64,000 nucleotides of DNA from Parvibaculum sp. (lineage in GTDB: Bacteria > Pseudomonadota > Alphaproteobacteria > Parvibaculales > Parvibaculaceae). A program made the position numbers and the translations under genes. The stretch lies in assembly GCA_017642695.1 (NCBI GenBank), contig JAEPQD010000001.1:922764-986763 (forward strand), written 5' to 3'. The notes beneath the pieces are model-generated. The model did not search any database, was not told where the DNA came from, and saw only the letters and a program-made list of their open reading frames with translations. Position 1 is the stretch's first letter, and every line of letters begins with the position of its first letter. Below are positions 8,999 through 16,226 of this stretch, piece by piece.

Positions 8999-10303
8999 AT
9001 GTGGCGTTTCCAGGATTTGTTCCGCCGCTTTCTAGGTGACCAGCGCGGCAACTTCGCGATCATGTTCGCTCTCGCCTCCATCCCGATCATTGTGGCGGCA
9101 GGCGCCGCGGTCGACATTTCACGCGCCTATGTGGTTGAGACACGGCTGAAGGCCGCGCTCGACGCCGCGGCGCTTGCGGTTGGTGGCACAACGGGCCAGA
9201 CCAATGCACAGCTTCAGGTCATCGCACAGAACTACTTTAATGCGAATTACCCGGCCGACAGGATGGGCGTCCCTGGAACGGTTACCGTAGCGCAGAACGG
9301 AAATGAAGTTTCGCTCACCGTTGCGGCGAGTCTGCCGACTTCCCTCATGGGGATCGCGGGCATCGACACGCTGGACATCGGCGCGAGGTCCGAGGTCACG
9401 CGCATGGGCAAGAAGCTCGAAGTAGCCCTGGTCCTCGACAATACAGGCTCAATGGATAGCGGCGGCCGAATGACAGTGCTCAAGGCGGCTGCCAAGAACC
9501 TGATCGACACGGTTTCCACCGCTGCGCTGACGCCGGGCGACGTCAAGGTCTCGATCGTGCCGTTCAACGTCGACGTGAAGGTCGGAACGTCTTACGAGAA
9601 CGCCAATTGGATCAAGTGGACCGAGTTTGTATCGTCTGGCGGCGGCGGTGGTGGTTGCAGCCTGTTTCAGATCATCTTCGGTCTCTGTAACAACAATGGC
9701 GGCGGTTCCAGCTCCCATGCAGGCTGGAATGGTTGCATCATGGATCGCGACCAGAACTACGACGCGCAGAACACTTTGCCGCCGGCAACCAGCGGGGGCA
9801 GCGATGCGACGCGCTACCCGGCGCACGAAAATACGAGTTACAACAACAACTGCAACATGCAGACGATCATGCCGTTGTCCTATAACTGGTCAGCGCTCAA
9901 GACACATATCGATAACATGGTACCCGCAGGCTATACGAATACGACGATCGGTCTTGCATGGGGCTGGAACATGCTCACCCCTGGGGCCCCTCTTTCGACT
10001 GCTGCGTCTCCAGCCAGTAACCTCGATAAGGTGATTGTGTTTCTTACAGACGGTGACAACACGCGTAGCCGATGGGGGACATCGCAGTCGACGATGGACT
10101 CACGAACGAGTCTTGTTTGCGCCAATATCAAAGCTGCGGGAATTCTCGTTTATTCGGTTCGCGTGATCGACGGCAATGCGACACTCATCCGCAATTGCGC
10201 AACGCAGACGAGCATGTACTACAGTGTCAACTCGGCGAGTGAACTCACTTCTGTCTTCGCCTCGATTGCGCAGTCCCTGTCGAATCTGCGCATCAGCCAG
10301 TGA
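8999..10303 (+). CDS. TadG-like pilus assembly protein with von Willebrand A domain
   Basis: A 434-residue protein. It has a TadE/G-type N-terminus (QRGNFAIMFALASIPIIVAAGAAVDISRA, residues about 15-45), then a vWA domain from about residue 140. The MIDAS motif is intact: DNTGS (Asp147, Thr149, Ser151), a TTIGLAWG segment and FLTDGDN. Between vWA strands there is a Gly/Ser/Asn-rich insertion with Cys220 and Cys230. The protein is expected to be envelope-anchored in the Flp/Tad pilus apparatus. The ATG at 8999 is chosen over an in-frame upstream start at 8933, because the extra residues are not conserved in style and the leader begins at MWRFQDL. Confidence 0.88.
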   Translation: MWRFQDLFRRFLGDQRGNFAIMFALASIPIIVAAGAAVDISRAYVVETRLKAALDAAALAVGGTTGQTNAQLQVIAQNYFNANYPADRMGVPGTVTVAQNGNEVSLTVAASLPTSLMGIAGIDTLDIGARSEVTRMGKKLEVALVLDNTGSMDSGGRMTVLKAAAKNLIDTVSTAALTPGDVKVSIVPFNVDVKVGTSYENANWIKWTEFVSSGGGGGGCSLFQIIFGLCNNNGGGSSSHAGWNGCIMDRDQNYDAQNTLPPATSGGSDATRYPAHENTSYNNNCNMQTIMPLSYNWSALKTHIDNMVPAGYTNTTIGLAWGWNMLTPGAPLSTAASPASNLDKVIVFLTDGDNTRSRWGTSQSTMDSRTSLVCANIKAAGILVYSVRVIDGNATLIRNCATQTSMYYSVNSASELTSVFASIAQSLSNLRISQ

Positions 10304-10342
10304 AGCTTGGGTGTCAGGCGCGGAAACGAGATTGCCGGAACG

Positions 10343-10372
10343 AAAAAGGCCGCCCACTGGCGGCCTTTTTTT
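10343..10372 (+). terminator. Bidirectional terminator between tadG and the convergent pilus gene
   Basis: Stem AAAAAGGCCGCC / GGCGGCCTTTTT with loop CACT and a following T-rich tract. It lies 40 bp after tadG and 20 bp from the convergent stop at 10392. Confidence 0.88.
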
Positions 10373-10391
10373 GTTTATCGAGGCTTCGGCT

Positions 10392-10898
10392 TTATTCTGT
10401 TCCCTCGGACGCCGCTCCACCTGTGTTTCCAACCGTTCCCGCGCCAACGGTACCTGCGGTCTGCTGCATGATGGTGTTGTAGGATTCCGAATCGTCACCG
10501 ATGACCGGCACACGCTCGCAACGCGGCGTGCAGTTGTAGGAGAGCTGTCCCGTGCCACGCGTGAGCGTGACAGCGGAAGCGCTCTGGGACACAACGCTGA
10601 CGTCCATGTCCATGATCGTCTTGCCTTCACCGTCGAGCGCGATGAAGTTCGTCGTGCCGTAGCTGCGGCCGACAACGTAGAGGAGCTTCGAACCTTCGAC
10701 GCTCACGTCGGCAATCGCGGGATTCCCGACGATGATTGTGGAGGCGGGCGTCGCGAGATGCAGCGCCTTGGTCTCGTTCATTGCGACCTTGAAGTCCGCA
10801 GCCTGCGCCGCGCCCGCAAGCAGGGCAGCGCATCCGGCACCCAGTGCTACGGCGAAGGTGCGGCGAGCGAAGGTTTTTCCTGTCAGATATGCACGCAT
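10392..10898 (-). CDS. Stand-alone secretin N-terminal-type pilus protein (periplasmic)
   Basis: A 168-residue secreted protein: signal peptide about residues 1-33 ending AGAAQA|ADF, then one domain resembling the region at the start of CpaC/RcpA secretins (Pfam-type T2SS-T3SS pil_N). Compare ALHLATPASTIIVGNPAIADV and YGTTNFIALDGEGK here with the CpaC region from about residue 65. Two Cys (NCTPRCERV) lie near the end, followed by a Gly/Thr-rich tail. It probably acts in the periplasm with the Tad secretin. The ATG at 10898 is chosen since it places the signal peptide at the N-terminus. The region upstream holds a perfect CtrA box. Confidence 0.8.
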   Translation of the reverse strand: MRAYLTGKTFARRTFAVALGAGCAALLAGAAQAADFKVAMNETKALHLATPASTIIVGNPAIADVSVEGSKLLYVVGRSYGTTNFIALDGEGKTIMDMDVSVVSQSASAVTLTRGTGQLSYNCTPRCERVPVIGDDSESYNTIMQQTAGTVGAGTVGNTGGAASEGTE

Positions 10899-11036
10899 GT
10901 CCGGGCCATTCTCGTTTGTCTGGGCGCTGGCAGGACGCAGGTTGCCGATCACGCCGGTGAGACGTCTTTGGCCTGACACTAACGCTCAAGAAGTAAAGGA
11001 TATGTTGACCGTGTTTATGCGTCGCGTTCCTGGGCT

Positions 11037-11051
11037 TTAACGAGAGATTAA
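11037..11051. promoter_or_regulatory. Perfect CtrA-type box (TTAA-N7-TTAA)
   Basis: TTAACGAGAGATTAA lies in the divergent region between the periplasmic pilus protein (start 10898, minus) and the Crp/Fnr-like regulator (start 11095, plus). It matches the full CtrA consensus and is 44 nt from the regulator start. The binding factor is inferred: no ctrA gene lies in this window. Confidence 0.6.
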
Positions 11052-11094
11052 AAGCTGGTCGCATAGCTTACTTTTGTCGATCAGGGAGATACGA

Positions 11095-11841
11095 ATGGTG
11101 CCTGGTGCGGGAAGCGGCCGAAATGCGATGACCGATGGTCAAGCGCGTACACTCGCAGGCATTGGCATTCTGGCCGGTTTGCCGCAGCGAGAGCTATCCC
11201 TGCTCGCTGTCGAATGCACCTGGCGAGCGGTAGCGCCCAACGAAATTCTGTTGAACTTGATGCAGGGAGACACTCTGGGCGGCGTGACTTTTGTCGTGAG
11301 CGGCGGGGTGCGGCTTGCGCGTAGCGTTGGAGATGGCGGGCGGGTCATCTACACGGATGTGAATGCTGGCGGGCAATTTGGCGAGAGGAGCATCTTCGGC
11401 ATCGCCGAATCAGATTTGACCGTTGTGGCGAGGGAAGAGGGACTCGTGGCGAGCCTTTCCGAAGCCCGCTTTCTGGATCTGTTGTCGCGTGAGGAATCGG
11501 TCTCCCGATCCCTTCTGTGTCAATATGCCAAGCTGCTGAGGGACCGGGAGGTCTCCGGTTTGCGGGAAAGTGCGCCGGCGGTTGAAGGGACGGGTGCTCA
11601 GCGTGTGTACGGGGAACTGCTGGCCTTGGCCGAACCTCACAAGAATGTTGATGGGCGGGAAGGTCTCCGTATCGCGAAGTTGCCTCGCCATCGCGAACTC
11701 GCGGCGCGCCTCGACACCACGGAAGAGGTCGTTGCCCGAGCCATTGCAGATCTCGTTCGCGAGGGTATCGCCGTTCGCGACTATCCGGGCCTGATCGTCG
11801 GAGATCGCACTGCGCTGCTCTCCTTGTGTCAGCCCTCCTGA
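11095..11841 (+). CDS. Crp/Fnr-family transcriptional regulator in the tad locus
   Basis: A 248-residue protein with a cyclic-nucleotide-binding-fold N-terminal domain (about residues 25-145; GGQFGERSIFG is the turn region) and a C-terminal winged helix (about 165-240; LPRHRELAARLDTTEEVVARAIADL). The cassette that holds the cAMP phosphate in CRP (R-S/T-A after the Glu) reads ESDLTVVA, so cAMP binding is doubtful. No Fnr-type Cys cluster is present. An SD AGGGAGA sits 5 nt before the ATG at 11095. It lies between two CtrA-type boxes and just upstream of the Flp pilin, so pilus regulation is a reasonable inference. Confidence 0.85.
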   Translation: MVPGAGSGRNAMTDGQARTLAGIGILAGLPQRELSLLAVECTWRAVAPNEILLNLMQGDTLGGVTFVVSGGVRLARSVGDGGRVIYTDVNAGGQFGERSIFGIAESDLTVVAREEGLVASLSEARFLDLLSREESVSRSLLCQYAKLLRDREVSGLRESAPAVEGTGAQRVYGELLALAEPHKNVDGREGLRIAKLPRHRELAARLDTTEEVVARAIADLVREGIAVRDYPGLIVGDRTALLSLCQPS

Positions 11842-12223
11842 ACGATTTCTGGTTCGGGACAGCGTCACCGAAGGTAATCGCAAGTAGAGAGCCCGTTCGC
11901 ATGGTCGCGGGCGCGCGCTTCTCCGCTAGATGAGATGATCGTTTAACCAAAAATTAACGCTACTCTGCCGCCGACGACGGGTGCTGGGAGTTCAATAAAC
12001 CAATACTATATTTCAAGTTTCAATAATGAACAGTATTCACAAGATAAATACAGATTATACGGTCAAAAAATGCATACAGTGTGAGTGAAATTGATAGTAA
12101 TCGTTAGCGATTGGGTAAGGGGTGCTCAGGTAGGCTTGCCTCCAGTCCGAAAGGGCGCCCTGCGGCTTCATGGGCACGTATGGGTTGGTGCTGTCGACAG
12201 TCAATTGCTCAAGGAGGCTTATC
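11842..12223. other. 382-bp intergenic leader of flp with AT-rich island
   Basis: No coding region seen. It contains a perfect CtrA-type box at 11943-11957 and a markedly AT-rich stretch at about 11990-12080, unlike the GC-rich surroundings. Just before the pilin start lies the SD AAGGAGG. A short inverted repeat TTCA-ATAA-TGAA lies inside the AT-rich part. It is probably the flp promoter and its regulatory region. Confidence 0.6.
11943..11957. promoter_or_regulatory. Perfect CtrA-type box upstream of the Flp pilin gene
   Basis: TTAACCAAAAATTAA matches TTAA-N7-TTAA exactly, including CC after the first half and C after the second, as in strong Caulobacter sites. It lies about 270 bp upstream of the flp ATG. 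In Caulobacter crescentus CtrA directly activates the pilin gene pilA, so the position fits. Confidence 0.65.
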
Positions 12224-12397
12224 ATGAGCCAGTTTCTCAAGTCGTTTGCGAAGAATGAATCCGGCGCGACCGCCATCGAATACGGCCTGATCGCCGCGGG
12301 CATCTCGGTCGTGATCGTCACGGCCGTCGGCCTCATCGGTGGCCGCGTCCAGGCGACCTTCGAAAGTATCGCCACGGCGCTGACGCCGGCCGCTTAA
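12224..12397 (+). CDS. flp: Flp/Fap-type major pilin prepilin
   Basis: A 57-residue type IVb prepilin. A short basic leader ends at Gly14, followed by the mature start ATAIEYGLIAAGISVVIV with Glu5 and Tyr6 of the mature protein, the Flp hallmark. CpaA/TadV would cleave after Gly14 and the product would polymerise into the tight-adherence pilus. A strong SD (AAGGAGG, 12211-12217) precedes the ATG. A terminator follows at 12450, so it is likely a separate, strongly expressed transcript, as usual for the major pilin. Confidence 0.95.
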   Translation: MSQFLKSFAKNESGATAIEYGLIAAGISVVIVTAVGLIGGRVQATFESIATALTPAA

Positions 12398-12449
12398 CGG
12401 CCCCGGTGTTTAACGAGGGGCCGGTTCCGGCATCTCGTTGTGACCAGAT

Positions 12450-12486
12450 AAAACCGCCAGATGCAAATTCGCGTCTGGCGGTTTTT
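12450..12486 (+). terminator. Terminator after flp
   Basis: AAAACCGCCAGA / TCTGGCGGTTTT stem with a 12-nt loop and trailing T run, 53 bp past the flp stop. It may allow strong pilin expression with reduced read-through into cpaA. Confidence 0.85.
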
Positions 12487-12680
12487 CTGTGCGCGAGCCC
12501 ACTTCCCGGCTCTCCGCACTTCCGGACACGCATATCGTGAAAACCGGCATTTCGCCTCATTTTGAACCTCCATTTACCTCAAATTTACGGTCCGACGCCC
12601 ACTATCCCCATGTGCGGGAAGGCATGGTGCCCTCTCGTGCGGGGCGATTGCGCCCACGAGGAAACCGGGCGTCTTCCGCA

Positions 12681-13187
12681 ATGAGCATGCTTCTCCTCGC
12701 TGTTTTTCCCCTCGCCATGATCTTCGGCGCTGTGTGGGACCTGGCGACCATGACCATTCCGAACGTGCTGACCGTCGCGCTCGCCACGATGTTCTTCGTG
12801 CTCGCGCCCTTCGCTGGTCTCGGATGGGAGACGGTTGCACTTCACGCTGGCGCCGGTTTGCTGATGCTTCTCGTGGGCATGGCGCTTTTCGGTTTTGGCT
12901 GGATCGGTGGCGGCGACGCGAAATTTGTCGCGGCAATCGCGCTCTGGCTCGGATGGTCCGACCTGCCTGCCTATCTGATTATCGCCTCCGTTCTTGGCGG
13001 TGCGTTGACGCTACTGCTGCTCTGGTTTCGTACCCTGCCGCTTCCGCTCTTCATGTTGAAGCGCGAATGGATTGCCCGCCTCCACGAAAAAAGAGGTGGC
13101 ATTCCATATGGCGTCGCACTTGGTGCCGCGGGGCTTTTCATGTTCCAGCACAGCGTCTGGTTCAAGGCTGCGGCGCACGCCGCGTGA
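12681..13187 (+). CDS. cpaA: Prepilin peptidase CpaA/TadV (A24 family)
   Basis: A 168-residue inner-membrane aspartic peptidase that cuts Flp prepilin and TadE-like pseudopilins. The two catalytic Asp contexts are visible: AVWDLATMTIPN near the N-terminus and GGGDAKF after a hydrophobic stretch. About five or six hydrophobic segments make up the rest. It is short, as in CpaA (no N-methylase domain of PilD). The ATG at 12681 (MSMLLLAVFPLAM) is used. An upstream in-frame ATG at 12624 would add a basic, non-membrane extension. It starts the long cpa operon. Confidence 0.92.
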   Translation: MSMLLLAVFPLAMIFGAVWDLATMTIPNVLTVALATMFFVLAPFAGLGWETVALHAGAGLLMLLVGMALFGFGWIGGGDAKFVAAIALWLGWSDLPAYLIIASVLGGALTLLLLWFRTLPLPLFMLKREWIARLHEKRGGIPYGVALGAAGLFMFQHSVWFKAAAHAA

Positions 13188-13242
13188 AGACAAATCGCGG
13201 CTGGGCCCTGTGCCCGGATCGCGCAACGAAAGGATTGGGTAA

Positions 13243-14001
13243 GTGAACGCCGCACGCATAGGAGTTCTGGTTCTGGCGATCGTCGCCGCGGGCCTCGCGG
13301 CGTTTCTCGCGCGCGGGCTTGTTTCTTCCGGCAAGGAAGAAGCCGTGGCGGAAAAGGTCATCGAGGAGCCGACAGCCGAAGTTCTGGTTGCGGTCAGCAA
13401 TCTCCAGCTTGGCCAGCGGCTCACCTCTGGCGATCTGCGCTGGCAACGCTGGCCTGAAGCCTCCATGAACCCGGCCTACATCACCCGCGCAGCGAAGCCG
13501 ACCGCGATCGAGGAATATACTGACAGTGTCGCGCGCGCGCCTGTGCTGAGCGGCGAACCAGTGACGGTTGAGAAACTCGTCAATCTATCGAACGCCGGGT
13601 TCATGTCGGCTCTCATCGAGCCTGGCATGCGTGCCATCGCCGTCGAAATCACACCTCAGACGAGCGCAGGTGGCTTCATTCTTCCCAACGACCGCGTCGA
13701 TATCGTGGACGTGAACAAGGGACAGACAGTTCTCCGAAACGTTCGAGTGCTGGCGATTGATCAGCGCTTCGACGAAGGGGGTGATCAGGTTGCTGTGGGC
13801 CGCACCGCAACGCTTGAGCTGACGCCGGCCCAAGTAGAACTCGTCTCCGTCGCTGAGACGGAAAGCCGCCTCGCCCTGTCCTTGCGCAGCATGGGCGAGC
13901 AGGATCTGGCGGGAACAGAACTGGATACTCCGGATCGCAATGGCGGGTCGGTTGTGAAGATCGTGCGTTACGGCATCGCACAATCCGTGCGTGTGAAGTA
14001 G
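13243..14001 (+). CDS. cpaB: Flp pilus assembly protein CpaB/RcpC
   Basis: A 252-residue protein with an N-terminal membrane anchor (residues about 5-28) and a periplasmic part. The latter begins with a SAF-type domain (about 45-110; VAVSNLQLGQRLTSGDLRW) followed by the RcpC-specific region (IEPGMRAIAVEI, VDIVDVNKGQTVLRNVRVLAID). RcpC/CpaB is associated with the secretin and needed for pilus assembly. GTG start at 13243. The gap to cpaC is only 3 nt. Confidence 0.93.
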   Translation: MNAARIGVLVLAIVAAGLAAFLARGLVSSGKEEAVAEKVIEEPTAEVLVAVSNLQLGQRLTSGDLRWQRWPEASMNPAYITRAAKPTAIEEYTDSVARAPVLSGEPVTVEKLVNLSNAGFMSALIEPGMRAIAVEITPQTSAGGFILPNDRVDIVDVNKGQTVLRNVRVLAIDQRFDEGGDQVAVGRTATLELTPAQVELVSVAETESRLALSLRSMGEQDLAGTELDTPDRNGGSVVKIVRYGIAQSVRVK

Positions 14002-14004
14002 GCG

Positions 14005-15510
14005 ATGGGGTTGGGTATGAACGCTATGTGGAACAAGCTGAAACTTGGCATCGCCGACGCGACGCCTCGTTTCGCACGAAACGCCGCGGCGATCTTCTGT
14101 GCCGTTGCGATGGCGCTAACCCCTGTCGAAGTGGCGGTGGCGGGCGATGCGCGTCTGGTCAAGATCGACCAGGGCGGCGTCGGTCAGTCTTCGCGCAGCA
14201 TCGTACTCGGCCTCAACAAGGCTGCGATCGTCGAGCTCCCAGTGGCCGCACGCGACGTTCTGGTCTCCAATCCGGAAATTGTCGACGCGGTCGTGCGTAC
14301 GAACCGCCGCACCTATCTGATCGGGCTTGCGGTTGGACAGACCAATGCCTTTTTCTTCAACGAAAGCGGACAGCAGATTCTCAATCTCGAAATACGGGTC
14401 GCACGCGACTTGACGGGACTGCGTGACTCTCTCCGCCAGTACTTTCCCGATGCCCGCATCGACGTCGAGGCAATCAACGAACATGTTGTTCTGTCGGGCA
14501 TGGTCGCGAGCGCGACACAGGCCAGCAAGGCCCAGGACCTCGCCGCCCGATATATTGGCGTCGACAAAGAGAATGTCCTCAACATGCTCGGCATCGAGGG
14601 CAAGGAACAGGTCATGCTGAAGGTGACCGTTGCCGAAATGCAGCGCAATGTCATCAAGCAGCTTGGCGTGAATCTTTCCAGTGCCGCCGATTTCGGCGAG
14701 TTCGCCCTGCGGCTCGCGACGAGCAATCCGTTCAGTGTTCAGGGCAATTCGCTCGGTGGTCTCACTACAGCTCCGGCAACCGGCGTGGGCGCAGGTCAGA
14801 CGGGATATGCCGGGAACGACGTTTCGATCGACAGTACGATCCGAGCGCTTGAGCGCGACGGCATTTTGCGCACGCTTGCCGAGCCGAACCTGACCGCGAT
14901 ATCGGGTGAATCTGCGAAATTCCTCGCCGGCGGCGAGTTCCCCGTGCCGACCTCGCGTGACCGGGACGGCAACGTACAGCTTGAATTCAAGCCTTTTGGT
15001 GTGGGCCTCAACTTCACGCCTGTAGTGCTGAGCGAAGGCCGTATCAGCCTCAAGATTTCGACGGAAGTGAGCGAGCTGTCCTCCGACGGTGCCTTCGTGC
15101 TTCAGGGCGTGGGCGGGGATGGTGTCACGGTTCCTGGCCTCAAGGTGCGGCGCGCAGAAACGACACTCGAATTGCCGAGTGGAGGGTCGTTGGTTATGGC
15201 CGGCCTCCTCTCGGATACCATGCGCCAGAATATCGACGGCGTTCCCGGCGTGAAGGATGTGCCCGTCCTCGGTCAGCTCTTTCGCAGCCGCGATTACCAG
15301 AAGAACGAAACCGAACTCGTCGTGATCGTAACACCCTATCTTGTCGACCCGACCTCGCGAAAGAACCTCGCTCTGCCGACAGACGGGTTCGCGCCGGCAA
15401 GCGACATGGACACAATACTCATGGGCCGTTTGAACGCCACCTACGGCGCGCGCGGTTCGGAGCCCGGTGACAAGTCTCTTCAGGGCCCTGTTGGCTTCGT
15501 CGTGGATTGA
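14005..15510 (+). CDS. cpaC: Outer-membrane secretin CpaC/RcpA of the Flp pilus
   Basis: A 501-residue secretin. It carries a signal peptide (about 1-46, cleavage near VAVAGD), a pil_N domain (about 60-140), a BON-like segment (about 140-200) and the secretin core (from about 270), with the VPGLKVRRAETTLELPSGGSLVMAGLL signature region. The C-terminal GVPGVKDVPVLGQLFRS is canonical. It forms the channel through which the Flp pilus leaves. The start may instead be the in-frame ATG at 14017, which follows a G-rich stretch. The difference of 4 residues does not affect the signal peptide. Confidence 0.95.
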   Translation: MGLGMNAMWNKLKLGIADATPRFARNAAAIFCAVAMALTPVEVAVAGDARLVKIDQGGVGQSSRSIVLGLNKAAIVELPVAARDVLVSNPEIVDAVVRTNRRTYLIGLAVGQTNAFFFNESGQQILNLEIRVARDLTGLRDSLRQYFPDARIDVEAINEHVVLSGMVASATQASKAQDLAARYIGVDKENVLNMLGIEGKEQVMLKVTVAEMQRNVIKQLGVNLSSAADFGEFALRLATSNPFSVQGNSLGGLTTAPATGVGAGQTGYAGNDVSIDSTIRALERDGILRTLAEPNLTAISGESAKFLAGGEFPVPTSRDRDGNVQLEFKPFGVGLNFTPVVLSEGRISLKISTEVSELSSDGAFVLQGVGGDGVTVPGLKVRRAETTLELPSGGSLVMAGLLSDTMRQNIDGVPGVKDVPVLGQLFRSRDYQKNETELVVIVTPYLVDPTSRKNLALPTDGFAPASDMDTILMGRLNATYGARGSEPGDKSLQGPVGFVVD

Positions 15511-15530
15511 GAGTGCGAAGGATGAATGAG

Positions 15531-16226
15531 ATGGCAAAGCTGATTGGGTTGAACGCGGTTCGAGTTACTGCTCTAGCGGCGTTTGTTGGCTTGGCGGGTT
15601 GCGGTGGGTTCAACGGCGTCGAAGAGGCGCAGTATGACGTGGCGTACTCGCACCCGATCTCGGTAGAGACTGATGTCGCGACGCTCAATGTCGGTGTGGT
15701 GGCGGGTCAGCCAGGTGTTGCCCCCGCCGACCGGGCGGCCATCGAAAGTTTTGCTGCTGCCTACCGCCAGCGGGGCCACGGACCGCTCACGATCTCGACG
15801 CCCTCCGGCTCGCCGAATGCCGGCGCGGCGACCGTCGCACTCAGCGATGTTCGTGACATTCTCTCCGAGAACGGCATCGGGGCAGGCAGCCTTGCCTATA
15901 CGCCCTATCGCGCCTCCGGTGCGGATGCGGGCGCTCCGGTTATTCTGTCTTTCAAGCGCTATGTGGCCAAGGCAACGGCTTGCGGAGATTGGTCGCAGGA
16001 CTACGCATTCGATCCCGCCAACGGCCTGATGCCTAATCACGGCTGCGCGACACAAAACAATCTGGCGGCGATGATCGCCGATCCGGCGGATCTTATTGGA
16101 CCACGTGATATGGCGCCGGCGGATGCCGATCGCAGGAACACTGTGCTCGAGAAGTACCGTGCGGGTGAAGCGACGGCGACGGTTCGTAGCGATCAGGACT
16201 CTGGCGCCGTCAGTGAGGTAGAATAA
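15531..16226 (+). CDS. cpaD: Pilus assembly lipoprotein CpaD
   Basis: A 231-residue lipoprotein: signal sequence ending in the lipobox LAGC (Cys about residue 24), then a CpaD-type domain with VSHPISVET-like beginnings (AYSHPISVETDVATL) and the conserved tail near PNHGCATQNNLAAMIADPADLIGPR. It probably helps the secretin reach or stay in the outer membrane. The start at 15531 has GAAGG 9 nt upstream. An ATG at 15522 is possible. The stop overlaps the cpaE start by 1 nt (TAATG). Confidence 0.9.
   Translation: MAKLIGLNAVRVTALAAFVGLAGCGGFNGVEEAQYDVAYSHPISVETDVATLNVGVVAGQPGVAPADRAAIESFAAAYRQRGHGPLTISTPSGSPNAGAATVALSDVRDILSENGIGAGSLAYTPYRASGADAGAPVILSFKRYVAKATACGDWSQDYAFDPANGLMPNHGCATQNNLAAMIADPADLIGPRDMAPADADRRNTVLEKYRAGEATATVRSDQDSGAVSEVE

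Noticed and set aside
12394..12413. Two TTAA words after flp as a CtrA box
   Set aside because: They are separated by 12 nt, not 7, and the first includes the stop codon of flp.
14116..15537. Long open frame on the minus strand opposite cpaC (about 470 codons)
   Set aside because: It mirrors the secretin gene, whose domain motifs are unambiguous. The antisense translation is rich in Arg/His/Asp in the pattern typical of GC-rich shadow frames and has no recognisable motif or start signal.
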